From the NCBI GenBank assembly GCA_946479745.1, contig CAMLGZ010000034.1, positions 1-25,962 on the forward strand: DNA of 25,962 bases, given 5' to 3'. This stretch comes from an uncultured Pseudoxanthomonas sp. (GTDB taxonomy: Bacteria; Pseudomonadota; Gammaproteobacteria; Xanthomonadales; Xanthomonadaceae). Positions 7,402 to 14,943 of the stretch are shown here, piece after piece. Within the stretch, counting starts at the first letter, position 1. Each line of letters opens with the position of its first letter. Below the pieces are notes generated by a model. That model was not told where the DNA came from and did not search any database. It was given only the letters and a program-made list of their open reading frames with translations. The translations under genes and the position numbers were made by a program.

Positions 7402-8532
7402 TCATGCCGCAACCCCATACGGAATCAAGCGATGGTCGTCCGCCGACAGCAAGCGCAGGAATGCCGGATGCAGGAATAGCTTCTCTTTTCCGTAGCGCTG
7501 CTCGTGCAACACGCCGATAGCTGCTAGTTCCTTCAGATGGCGGGCGGCAGTCTGTCGTTGAGCAATACCTGCATCAACTACGTTATGGATGCGGCAATAA
7601 GGCTGGTTGAAGATCACCTCCACCAGCTCGCGGCTGTACAGACTGGGGCGCTGCGCGCGAATGTAGTCGCGTGCCTGCTGCTCCAGATCGCGGATGGCCT
7701 GGATCTTGGCGGTGGTCCAGCGCGCCGTTTCCGCCACTGCGGCCAGCATGTAGCCGATCCAGGCCGACCAGTTGCCCTGCGTGGTGACTTCCAACAGCAA
7801 CCGGTAGTAATCCGCCTTGTTGCGGATGATATGGCGCGACAGGTACAGCACCGGCAGATCCAGCAAACCCTGCTCAATCAAGATCAGCAGATTCAGCACG
7901 CGCCCGGTGCGGCCGTTGCCATCGGTGAATGGATGGATGGCCTCGAACTGGTAGTGCGCCACCGCCATGCGGATCAGCGGATCGATGTCCTGGTGTTCAT
8001 GGATGAAGCGCTCCCAGTTGCCCAGTTTATCGCGCAGCAACGATTCGCCCACCGGCGGGGTGTAGATGACCTGTTTAGTCTGGTCGTTGGCCAAGGCTGT
8101 GCCCGGTACGCGCCGGATTTGCATTTGCACCGCCTTGATGCGACTGCATACCACGATGGCAGTGTCGGTGCACAAGGGACGCGCGCTTAACGACTGGTAG
8201 CCTTCATACAACGCGCTGCGATAACGCAGCGCTTCCTTGGTCGCTGAGTTTTCGGCGCCTTCCATGTTTTCGGCGTAACGGAACAGGTCGTCGGTGGTGG
8301 TGACGATGTTCTCTATCTCCGAACTGGCTTGGGCCTCCAGGATCGGAATGGTGTTGATGAGCACTGCAGGATTAGGTAGCAATGCTGTCGCCTGCTTTAA
8401 TTCAGCCAAGGCCGTACGCGCTTCAATACAGGCTTTCAGCAACGGCTTGCTTTCTATGTCCACCGCAGGCGGTAGCGGTGGAAGGCCGTTATAGGGGACC
8501 GAGGGATTGAACTTGTCCGTGTTGCTTGGCAT
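7402..8532 (-). CDS. Fic-domain protein (putative AMP transferase) with C-terminal winged helix
   Basis: A 376-residue protein. The Fic core motif is intact: [12 protein letters not shown] (His200-Arg211). The inhibitory-helix motif S-x-x-x-E-N occurs as SSEIEN (70-75) upstream of the core, which would make this a class II (N-terminally autoinhibited) Fic protein with Glu74 as the inhibitory glutamate. A C-terminal segment, [22 protein letters not shown], looks like a winged helix. Such proteins usually transfer AMP to a hydroxyl on a target protein; the target cannot be read from sequence. It is the first gene of the cassette, 40 bp upstream of mod on the same strand, and is preceded by an AT-rich palindromic region. 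No separate FicA-like antitoxin is seen, which fits built-in inhibition. Confidence 0.92.
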   Translation of the reverse strand: MPSNTDKFNPSVPYNGLPPLPPAVDIESKPLLKACIEARTALAELKQATALLPNPAVLINTIPILEAQASSEIENIVTTTDDLFRYAENMEGAENSATKEALRYRSALYEGYQSLSARPLCTDTAIVVCSRIKAVQMQIRRVPGTALANDQTKQVIYTPPVGESLLRDKLGNWERFIHEHQDIDPLIRMAVAHYQFEAIHPFTDGNGRTGRVLNLLILIEQGLLDLPVLYLSRHIIRNKADYYRLLLEVTTQGNWSAWIGYMLAAVAETARWTTAKIQAIRDLEQQARDYIRAQRPSLYSRELVEVIFNQPYCRIHNVVDAGIAQRQTAARHLKELAAIGVLHEQRYGKEKLFLHPAFLRLLSADDHRLIPYGVAA

Positions 8533-8621
8533 GCCCTGCCCCGATCATGGTGATGATATCGACATGTTCGGGAAACATGTTTAAAAAATCAACTTATTTA
8601 AACATGAACTAACGTTCAGAT
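8533..8621. promoter_or_regulatory. AT-rich leader of the Fic-mod-res cassette with operator-like palindromes
   Basis: The gap between the oleA stop and the fic start is clearly richer in A+T than its surroundings. It holds a perfect 10-bp palindrome AAACATGTTT (8573-8582), an inverted pair ACATGTT (8562-8568)/AACATGT (8574-8580) and a second pair CATGTTTAA (8576-8584)/TTAAACATG (8598-8606), making three related half-sites. Such clusters often bind a dimeric regulator. I cannot fix -35/-10 boxes with confidence. The region is also the likely right-hand junction of the inserted cassette. Confidence 0.55.
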
Positions 8622-9638
8622 TTACCAGACCACTTCGGCCATCGAGCAGTTCAAGCCGGAACCGATGCCCAGCAGCGCGATGCGGTCGCCCTTCTTCAGG
8701 CGGCCCAGCTGCTTGAGCTTGCTCAGCACGATCGGCACGCTGGCCGGACCGATGTTGCCGTGCTCACCGAAGATGGTCAGCACTTTCTTGGGATCGATGC
8801 CGAAGGCCTTGATGAAGGCCTGGGTGTGCACCTGGCTGACTTGGTGGATGACGAACTGGTCCAGCTCGTCCACCACCCAGCCCAGCGCGATCTTGGCGGC
8901 AATGAAAGTTTTCTGCGCCAGCTTCAGGCCTTCGATCAACAGCATGCGGGTGTCGGTGACCATGCGGTCCAGGTTGCCGCGGCACAGGGTATTCCACTGC
9001 GTCGCCGCTTTGGTCACGCCGCCCTTGTAGCGCGGTGCGTCCGGGGTCAGGTCGCTGCGCGACATGACCATGGCTGCGGCGCCGCAGCCCAGGGTCAGGG
9101 TGGCCAATTCGTTGCGGAATTGTTCTTCGGTGACATCGGGCGACTGCATGCGCTCCAGAGTCATCTTGTAGGCGAGGTTGGCGGTTTCGCCGTCCACGAC
9201 CAGCGCGTAGTTGATTTCGCCGCGTTCCAGCATGCGGGCGGCGATGTCCATGCCGTTGATGAAGGCCAGGCAGGCGTTGGCGACGTCGAAGTTCTGGCAG
9301 TCCTCGCCCATGCCCAGATTGCCGGAGACGATGCTGGCGGTGGACGGCTCCAGGAAATCACGGCTGACCGAAGTGTTGACCAACAGGCCGATCTGGTCGG
9401 CGGTCACGCCGGCGTCTTCCAGCGCCAGTCGTGCGGCCAGGGTGGCCACGTCGGAGGCTTGCTGTTCGTCGTCCCACAGCCGGCGCGCGTGGATGCCGGC
9501 GATGTCGCCCAGCACGTCGGTGCGGATGCCCAAACGGTCCATGGTGGGCTTCAACTGTTCGTTGATGGCTTTGGAAGTCAGGGTGTGCGGCGCATCGATA
9601 TGCGCCAGTCCCGCGATGGAGACGTTCTGGAAGAGCAT
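8622..9638 (-). CDS. oleA: OleA, thiolase-superfamily acyl-CoA condensing enzyme
   Basis: A 338-residue FabH-like (ketoacyl synthase III) enzyme that condenses two long fatty acyl-CoAs head to head, the first step of olefin synthesis. Catalytic residues are visible: Cys123 in VANACLAF, His265 in VIHQVSQ and Asn295 in EHGNIGPAS, with the OleA-type glutamate Glu97 in DFLEPST. Each is 20 lower than in the characterised Xanthomonas campestris OleA (Glu117, Cys143, His285, Asn315), so the two align without gaps across this span and differ only at the N-terminus. The ATG at 9638 starts MLFQNVSIAG; no good Shine-Dalgarno is seen before it. In xanthomonads oleB normally follows; here fic, mod and res intervene. 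Confidence 0.95.
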   Translation of the reverse strand: MLFQNVSIAGLAHIDAPHTLTSKAINEQLKPTMDRLGIRTDVLGDIAGIHARRLWDDEQQASDVATLAARLALEDAGVTADQIGLLVNTSVSRDFLEPSTASIVSGNLGMGEDCQNFDVANACLAFINGMDIAARMLERGEINYALVVDGETANLAYKMTLERMQSPDVTEEQFRNELATLTLGCGAAAMVMSRSDLTPDAPRYKGGVTKAATQWNTLCRGNLDRMVTDTRMLLIEGLKLAQKTFIAAKIALGWVVDELDQFVIHQVSQVHTQAFIKAFGIDPKKVLTIFGEHGNIGPASVPIVLSKLKQLGRLKKGDRIALLGIGSGLNCSMAEVVW

Positions 9639-9713
9639 CTAGGTGAGCGCCGAGGCTGGCCGGAGGGGCGACAAGGGTACCGGCTTCCGTGCCTGATCGC
9701 ACGTTCGCTCAAA

Positions 9714-9826
9714 ACCCCTCCCTTGCCCGTGCAGCAGGTAGGGGAGGCTGGGAGGGGTGCTTTTGGCGGGGAAACTAAAGCAAGAGCACCCCTCCCCAAC
9801 CCTCCCCTGCTGCGCAAGGGAGGGGG
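9714..9826. repeat. Long inverted-repeat element (CCCTCCCC family), copy 1
   Basis: A unit at 9714-9765 (CCCCTCCCTTGC...GGGAGGGGTGCTTTT) and its imperfect reverse complement at 9784-9826 flank a spacer containing GGCGGGGAAACTAAAGCAAG. The whole can fold into a long hairpin. It occupies most of the 194-bp gap between the DUF4156 gene and oleA, so the oleA promoter must lie within or beside it. A homologous copy is at 10230-10356. Confidence 0.88.
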
Positions 9827-9832
9827 CAAAGC

Positions 9833-10153
9833 TCAGCGGCTGGCGCAGCGGTAGGCGGCGAAACGCTGCTCGCCGTTGGCCGGATCGGCCAGCGGCTGCA
9901 CGGTGTTGGCCTGGATGCCGGGGGCTTCGTTGCGGGCCAGGGTTTCCAGCTCGTCGCGTACGCGCAGGGCATTGCGCTCGTAGAAGGCCACGCTGTCCTT
10001 GACCGAAACCGAGACCTCGCCGCGCTTTTCGCAGCCGGCCGGCGCGGCGCCAGCGGCGATCACGCGCACGCCGCTGGCTTCGGGGGCCATCTGCACCCAG
10101 GTGCAGCCGGACACGGTCAGGATCAGGGAAGCGGCGATCAGGGGCAGACGCAT
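9833..10153 (-). CDS. DUF4156-family lipoprotein
   Basis: A 106-residue protein beginning MRLPLIAASLILTVSGC: a short hydrophobic signal with a lipobox (VSGC) that predicts lipidation at Cys17. The mature part, with GVRVI, two further cysteines (Cys41 in GCEKRGEV, and YRCASR near the end) and an ELETLARNEA helix, matches the DUF4156 family of small envelope lipoproteins, whose function is unknown. The ATG at 10153 has AGGA eight bases upstream. It lies between two homologous inverted-repeat elements, one on each side. Confidence 0.85.
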   Translation of the reverse strand: MRLPLIAASLILTVSGCTWVQMAPEASGVRVIAAGAAPAGCEKRGEVSVSVKDSVAFYERNALRVRDELETLARNEAPGIQANTVQPLADPANGEQRFAAYRCASR

Positions 10154-10229
10154 GGGGAATTCCTGTTTGCTGGGAAGCGCGCTGGAGTATGTGGCGGGGG
10201 TTCTGAACTTCGGAGGAAGCCGCGCTGGT

Positions 10230-10356
10230 CTCCTCCCTTGCCCGCGCAGCGGGTAGGGGAGGCTGGGAGGGGTGCTTTTGGCGGGGAGCTTGAAGCAAAA
10301 GAAGCAACATCAAGAGCAACCCCTCCCCAGCCCTCCCCTGCTTCGCAAGGGAGGGG
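10230..10356. repeat. Long inverted-repeat element (CCCTCCCC family), copy 2
   Basis: A unit at 10230-10279 and its imperfect reverse complement at 10314-10356 share the arms and the inner GGTGCTTTTGGCGGGGA of the copy at 9714-9826, but the spacer is longer (GAAGCAAAAGAAGCAACATC region). The element lies between the stop codon of the M16 peptidase and the DUF4156 gene. It could act as a terminator for the peptidase transcript. Confidence 0.88.
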
Positions 10357-10362
10357 CAGAGC

Positions 10363-13236
10363 TTACTTCGCGGGCTTTACCGGCTTGCCGTCGGAGTCGA
10401 GCACACTGACTTCGCCCAGGTTGAGGGCGCGTACCGGCGCTTCGATCTTGGACAGGTCGCCCACCACCACGTACATCAGCGAAGCCGGCACCAGCGTCTT
10501 GGCCGCGACGGTGACCTCAGCCGTGGTCATGGCGTCGTTACGGGCCTTGTACTGGACGATGTAATCGTCCGGACGGCCGTAGCGCAGGTTGCTGCTGATC
10601 TGGCCCTGCACCGCCGAAGCGGTTTCATAGCCGCCGGGCAGGCTGAGCGTGTTGCTGGCGCGTATCTTGGCGATCTCCGCAACGGTGGCCGGTTTCTGGC
10701 CGCTGGCGAAGGCAGTGATTTCCGAACGCAGTTCCTTGATCGAATCGGCGGTCTTGTCGGTCTGCACCGCGGCCGAGGCGAACCACGGACGCTGGCCCAG
10801 GGTGTTGCTGGCGTTGCTGTAGGAACCGTAGGCCCAGTGCTTGTCCTCGCGCAGATTGCTGTTGAGACGGGAAGTGAATTCCCCGCCCAGCACGCCATTG
10901 GCGAAATCGAAGTCGATGGTACCGGCATCGCCGGTTGGCGGAATTAGCTGGCCGACGTAGACGTTGGATTGGGTCGCGCCCGGCTGGTTGATCAGATAGA
11001 CATGGTTGGCCGTGGGCGCCGCGACCTTGGAGATGGCCGGCAAGGCCGGCGCGCCAGCGGGCGTTTTCCAGTCGCCGAAGCGTTTTTCCAGCAGCGGCAG
11101 GACCTGCTGCAAGGTGGTATCGCCGACTACCACTATCCGGGCCTTGTCAGGCTGCAGCCAGTTGTCGTGATAAGCAGCCAGATCGTCGCGGGTCAGCGAG
11201 GCGATGGAAGCCTCGGTGCCGCTACCGGTGAACGGGATGGCATACGGATGGCCTTGGCCGTACAGCAACGGCGGCATGATGCGCATCGCCGCGGTCTGCG
11301 GCCGCGCCTTCTCTTGCTTGATGCCGGCGATCCAGGTCGCACGTACGCGCTCCACTTCTTCCGGCGCGAAGGTCGGACGGCGCAGCACATCGGACAGCAG
11401 GTCCAGCGATTCGGGCAGCTTGTCGCTCAGCGCGGACAGGCCGACGGACGAATAATCCAGACCGGCGCCTACGCCGATCTGTGCGCCCAAGTCTTCCTGG
11501 CGCGCGGCCAGTTCCAGCGCCGTGTAGTCGCCGGCGCCCTCGTCCAGCATCTGCATGGTGAAGTTGGCGGTGCCCAGCTTCTTGCCCAGGTCGGCGGTGT
11601 AGCCACCCGGGAATTCCACCGACAGCTGCACCACCGGCGTTTCGTGGCGCTCGGCCAGCACCACCTGCATGCCGTTGGAAAGCGTGGCGCGTTCCAGTGC
11701 GGGGAATTTCAGCGCCGGGAAGCTCGTGGTCTTGGGTACGCCGGTGCTGCGGTCGATATCGGTCTTGACCGTCTTGAACTTCGGATCGACCGACGGAACC
11801 GCAGCCGGCTTGCTGGCAGGCGCGGCCTGCACGGTTTCCGGCAGCGAGGAGGCCGGCGTTTCGCTGGGCTGCACCACCAGAGTGTGCGAGCCGACGCCCA
11901 GCCATTTCTTGGCCACCGCCTGCACGCTGGCCGGTGTAGCCGCGTCGATGTCGGCCAGATCGGTTTTGTAGCAATCCGGCTTGCCGGTATAGACGGCGCA
12001 CTGGGCCAGCACGTCGGACTTGCCGCCGAAACCGCCGATGCGTTCGATGCCACGCACGAAGCTGGCGCGGGTGGTGACCTTGGCGCGCTCCAGTTCCTCG
12101 GCAGTCGGGCCTTCGCTGATCAGGCGCTGCAGTTCCTCATCCATCACCTTCTCGACCTTGCCCGCATCCACGCCGTCCTTGACCGTGGCCACCAGGAAGA
12201 AAGTGCCGCTCAGCTCACTGCTCCAGGTATAGGCGCTGGCGTTGTCGGCGATCTTGTCGTTGTGGACCAGGCGCGTGTCGAAGCGCGAGGACGCACTGCC
12301 GCCCAGCACCTGGGCGAACAGGTCCAGCAGCGTGGCTTCCTTGCTGCCCAGTTCGGCCACCGGCCAAGCGCGGTAGATGCGCACTTGCGGCACGCGGTCG
12401 GGCACGGTCTCGCGGGTGTCCTTGGCGCGCTTGGGAATATTGGTCGGCATGTCGGCCAGCGTGGCGCTGGCGGGGATGTCGCCGAAGTATTCGGTGACCT
12501 TCTGCTTGGCGGTTTTCAGATCGATATCGCCGGCCAGCACCAGCACCGCGTTATTGGGGCCGTACCAGCTCTTGAACCAGGTCTTCACGTCGTCCAGCGT
12601 GGCCGCGTCCAGATCGGCCATGGAACCGATGGTCTGCCAGCTGTACGGATGGCCGGCCGGATACAGCGCTTCGAAGATCTTGGCGCTGATGCGGCGGCCG
12701 TAGGGCTGGTTCTCGCCCTGGCGTTTCTCGTTCTGGACCACGCCGCGCTGCTCGTCCAGCGACTTCTGGTCGATCGCGCCCAGCAGGTGGCCCATGCGGT
12801 CCGATTCCATCCACAGCGCCATGTCCAGCGCGGTGGTGGGTACATTCTGGAAATAGTTGGTGCGGTCCTGGTTGGTGGTGCCGTTCTGGTCGGTCACGCC
12901 AACCAGCTCGTAGGGTTCGAAGTATTCGGCCTTGTGGTTCTCGCTGCCCTGGAACATCAGATGCTCGAACAGATGGGCGAAACCGGTGCGGCCGGGCTGC
13001 TCGTTCTTGCTGCCCACGTGGTACCAAAGGTTCACCGCCACCACCGGCGCCTTGCGGTCGGTGTGCACGATCACGCGCAGACCGTTGGGCAAGGTGAATT
13101 CGTCGTACTTGATCTCGACCTGCGCGCCGCCGGCGGGCTTGGCCAGCGCGGCCTGCGGCGATATCGCCAATCCAGTGAGGGCGGTCGACAAGGCGACGGC
13201 AAGCAGGGCGGCACGCGGACGGCGGGAAAGGCGCAT
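10363..13236 (-). CDS. Secreted M16 (pitrilysin-family) zinc peptidase, two-domain
   Basis: A 957-residue protein with an N-terminal signal peptide (arginine-rich start, hydrophobic core, likely cut after QAALA near residue 32). The inverted zinc motif HxxEH is intact as His88-LFE-His92, with the third ligand Glu170 in VVQNEKR, 78 residues on as usual for the family. A second M16-like domain starting near residue 540 (LSNGMQVVLAERHETPVVQL) lacks HxxEH and is probably structural, the normal fused architecture. It should cleave peptides in the periplasm or outside the cell; the substrate is unknown. The ATG at 13236 has AAGGA upstream, lying in a 12-bp palindrome. It is divergent from the SDR gene. 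Confidence 0.93.
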   Translation of the reverse strand: MRLSRRPRAALLAVALSTALTGLAISPQAALAKPAGGAQVEIKYDEFTLPNGLRVIVHTDRKAPVVAVNLWYHVGSKNEQPGRTGFAHLFEHLMFQGSENHKAEYFEPYELVGVTDQNGTTNQDRTNYFQNVPTTALDMALWMESDRMGHLLGAIDQKSLDEQRGVVQNEKRQGENQPYGRRISAKIFEALYPAGHPYSWQTIGSMADLDAATLDDVKTWFKSWYGPNNAVLVLAGDIDLKTAKQKVTEYFGDIPASATLADMPTNIPKRAKDTRETVPDRVPQVRIYRAWPVAELGSKEATLLDLFAQVLGGSASSRFDTRLVHNDKIADNASAYTWSSELSGTFFLVATVKDGVDAGKVEKVMDEELQRLISEGPTAEELERAKVTTRASFVRGIERIGGFGGKSDVLAQCAVYTGKPDCYKTDLADIDAATPASVQAVAKKWLGVGSHTLVVQPSETPASSLPETVQAAPASKPAAVPSVDPKFKTVKTDIDRSTGVPKTTSFPALKFPALERATLSNGMQVVLAERHETPVVQLSVEFPGGYTADLGKKLGTANFTMQMLDEGAGDYTALELAARQEDLGAQIGVGAGLDYSSVGLSALSDKLPESLDLLSDVLRRPTFAPEEVERVRATWIAGIKQEKARPQTAAMRIMPPLLYGQGHPYAIPFTGSGTEASIASLTRDDLAAYHDNWLQPDKARIVVVGDTTLQQVLPLLEKRFGDWKTPAGAPALPAISKVAAPTANHVYLINQPGATQSNVYVGQLIPPTGDAGTIDFDFANGVLGGEFTSRLNSNLREDKHWAYGSYSNASNTLGQRPWFASAAVQTDKTADSIKELRSEITAFASGQKPATVAEIAKIRASNTLSLPGGYETASAVQGQISSNLRYGRPDDYIVQYKARNDAMTTAEVTVAAKTLVPASLMYVVVGDLSKIEAPVRALNLGEVSVLDSDGKPVKPAK

Positions 13237-13344
13237 CGGTTATTCCTTATATAAGGGTGGGTCTGCAGATCAGCCCGTGATGCTAGCGACCACGGCCGGT
13301 CATTACACTAGGCCACAAGGCATGGTCGTCAGGCGGGTGCTGGT
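13237..13344. promoter_or_regulatory. Divergent intergenic region between M16 peptidase and SDR gene
   Basis: This 108-bp gap must hold the start signals for both divergent genes. It contains the perfect 12-bp palindrome CCTTATATAAGG at 13245-13256, which overlaps the ribosome binding site (AAGGA) of the M16 gene. I could not assign -35/-10 boxes. Confidence 0.4.
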
Positions 13345-14061
13345 ATGGAAGGCAAGGCGGATGCGCAACGTTGTCTGGTCACCGGGGCCAACCGCGGGCT
13401 GGGCCTGGAACTCTGCCGGCAACTGCTGGCGCAGGGCGGCCGGGTGGTCGCCGCCTGCCGCCATCCGGGCAAGGCCACCGCGCTCAATACGCTGGCCGGC
13501 GAATATCCCGGACGCCTGCACGTAGCCCCGCTGGACGTGGCCGAACCCAAGAGCCATGCGGCCTTGGCCCGCGAGCTGCCGTTGCTGACCGAAGGCGAGC
13601 CGCTGGATCTGCTGATCAACAACGCCGGCGTGCTGCGCGGCGGCGAGCGCTACGGTGGCGTGCAGGCCGCCGATCTGGAAACCAGCTTCCGCACCCATGC
13701 GCTGGGGCCGTTTCTGCTGGTGCAGACGCTTACCCCGCAACTGGCCGACGGCGCGCGCGTAGCGAATATTTCCTCGGAGATCGGATCGATCGGCCTGCGC
13801 CAGGAATTCCGTACGCCCAGCTATGCCATCGGCAAAGCCGCGCAGAACATGGCGACCTCGTTGCTGGCGCAGGCCTTGGCGCCACGCGGCATCGTGGTGG
13901 TGGCGCTGCATCCGGGCTGGGTGCGCACCGACATGGGCACCGATCGCGCCGCGCTCAGCCCGCAGGAATCGGCGCATGGGTTGTTGCGGGTGATCGCGGG
14001 GCTGCAGGCGCACGACTCCGGTGCCTTCCTTGATTGGCAAGGGCAAACCCTGCCCTGGTGA
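13345..14061 (+). CDS. Short-chain dehydrogenase/reductase (C-factor-like SDR)
   Basis: A 238-residue Rossmann-fold oxidoreductase. The cofactor loop TGANRGLG (13-20), NNAG (92-95), a catalytic serine in NISSEIGSIG (143-144) and Tyr160-xxx-Lys164 in SYAIGKAA are all present. HPGWVRTDMG near the C-terminus and the short length resemble the CsgA/C-factor-like SDR subgroup. The substrate cannot be told from sequence. The ATG at 13345 has only a weak ribosome binding site. A small stem-loop follows the stop. Confidence 0.9.
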   Translation: MEGKADAQRCLVTGANRGLGLELCRQLLAQGGRVVAACRHPGKATALNTLAGEYPGRLHVAPLDVAEPKSHAALARELPLLTEGEPLDLLINNAGVLRGGERYGGVQAADLETSFRTHALGPFLLVQTLTPQLADGARVANISSEIGSIGLRQEFRTPSYAIGKAAQNMATSLLAQALAPRGIVVVALHPGWVRTDMGTDRAALSPQESAHGLLRVIAGLQAHDSGAFLDWQGQTLPW

Positions 14062-14076
14062 ACATGCCCCGGTGAG

Positions 14077-14093
14077 GCGGATCGACGATCCGC
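14077..14093 (+). terminator. Possible terminator after the SDR gene
   Basis: GCGGATC-GAC-GATCCGC forms a perfect 7-bp stem with a 3-base loop, 15 bp after the SDR stop, followed by the pyrimidine-rich GTTCAACCTTTCTTCTCT. The T tract is weak, so termination efficiency is uncertain. Confidence 0.45.
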
Positions 14094-14293
14094 GTTCAAC
14101 CTTTCTTCTCTGAAGCGCATCACAACCACTGTCCGGAAAGCTGGCCGGGTGACTTTCCTTCGTTCGTAAAAGGGGGTCACACGCGACGGGACCGGACGTC
14201 TTGGAAGGCGTTGCGGTCACCCGCCGGACACCCGGGCGGACGGACGGACACCTTTTCTCATGATGTATTTGCAACAAAATCAATAACTTGAAG
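14094..14293. promoter_or_regulatory. Upstream region of the sigma-54 promoter, with possible IHF site
   Basis: No gene is supported in the gap 14062-14461. Within it, AATCAATAACTTG at 14278-14290 fits the IHF consensus WATCAANNNNTTR at every fixed position, just upstream of the -24 element. Three GTCAC/GTGAC motifs (14149-14153, 14176-14180, 14216-14220) lie roughly 100-170 bp upstream of the expected transcription start, a plausible position for an enhancer-binding activator. Neither type of site is proven by this. Confidence 0.35.
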
Positions 14294-14310
14294 TTGGCAC
14301 GGCATCTGCA
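14294..14310 (+). promoter_or_regulatory. Sigma-54 (RpoN) -24/-12 promoter
   Basis: TTGGCACGGCATCTGCA matches the RpoN consensus YTGGCACGRNNNTTGCW at all fixed positions but one (C for T before TGC). The -24 GG is at 14296-14297 and the -12 GC at 14308-14309, with standard spacing. Transcription would begin near 14321, giving a leader of about 140 bases before the ATG at 14462. The promoter points at the small repeat protein, with no other gene between. Confidence 0.75.
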
Positions 14311-14461
14311 TTACTAAACCTGCAAGCACAACCGATCCAACGAAACCTGACTGACAACTGAATAAAAGAACTGCAAGTGCAAGTTCTACTTGACCGATCT
14401 GATTAGGTGTACTACCTTACTACCACACCACCCAACAACGACACTAAAGAGGCACAACACC

Positions 14462-14836
14462 ATGAACACCAAGACCTTCCTGCCGCTGACCGCCGCCGCC
14501 CTGTTCGCCGTCTGCGCCGGCTCCATGCTGATCTCCAGCCAGTCCTACAACGAAGCCAGCGCCAAGACCGCGCCGGTCGCCAGCCACATCGTCGACATGC
14601 CGACCGTCACCGTCCGCCCGTCGTTTGAAGACGCGGTCTACTACCAGTCCAACAAGATCGTCGACCTGGCCGCCATCACGGTGCGCCCGGCTGCCGAAGA
14701 CCTGGCCTACTTCCTGGCCGACAACACCGCACGCATCGTCGACATGCCGGTCGTGACCGTGCGCCCATCGGTGGAAGACGTGCAGATCGTGGCCGTCGGT
14801 GCCGCTACCCTGGCCCAGCAGCTGGCTTCGCGTTGA
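14462..14836 (+). CDS. Small exported protein with three IVD-TVRP-ED repeats, function unknown
   Basis: A 124-residue protein. It has a typical signal sequence (MNTKTFLPLTAAALFAVCAGS) and then three copies of a 15-residue repeat: residues 43-57 (IVDMPTVTVRPSFED), 66-80 (IVDLAAITVRPAAED) and 92-106 (IVDMPVVTVRPSVED). The linkers start with aromatic-rich AVYYQSNK and LAYFLADN. I do not recognise a named family. The frame is open further upstream, but the ATG at 14462 gives the signal peptide and lies after AAAGAGG. A sigma-54 promoter lies 150 bp upstream and a long inverted repeat follows the stop. Export is well supported; whether it stays periplasmic or leaves the cell is unknown. Confidence 0.85.
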   Translation: MNTKTFLPLTAAALFAVCAGSMLISSQSYNEASAKTAPVASHIVDMPTVTVRPSFEDAVYYQSNKIVDLAAITVRPAAEDLAYFLADNTARIVDMPVVTVRPSVEDVQIVAVGAATLAQQLASR

Positions 14837-14838
14837 TC

Positions 14839-14884
14839 GCTTGAAGCGCAACACCTAGCGTTAATGCAATAACCCGCTTCAAGC
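14839..14884 (+). terminator. 10-bp inverted repeat after the repeat-protein gene
   Basis: GCTTGAAGCG at 14839-14848 and CGCTTCAAGC at 14875-14884 are perfect reverse complements around a 26-base loop, starting 2 bp past the stop codon. There is no T tract, so it may stabilise the mRNA end or act with Rho rather than being a classic intrinsic terminator. Confidence 0.45.
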
Positions 14885-14943
14885 ATCGCCGAGAGCAGTA
14901 CGGCAGCGCGCCGATAGAGCCAGCGCCCCGTAGAATCCGTGCG

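Noticed and set aside
7402..8532. Fic-type toxin-antitoxin pair (FicT/FicA)
   Set aside because: No small upstream antitoxin gene is present; the inhibitory motif is within the Fic protein itself.
10969..13254. Plus-strand open frame of 761 codons antisense to the M16 peptidase
   Set aside because: The opposite strand encodes a complete M16 protein with catalytic motifs; the long antisense frame is a by-product of high G+C codon bias.
13303..14283. Minus-strand open frame of 326 codons over the SDR gene and the sigma-54 region
   Set aside because: The SDR on the plus strand has all catalytic motifs; the minus frame gives His/Gln/Arg-rich antisense sequence.
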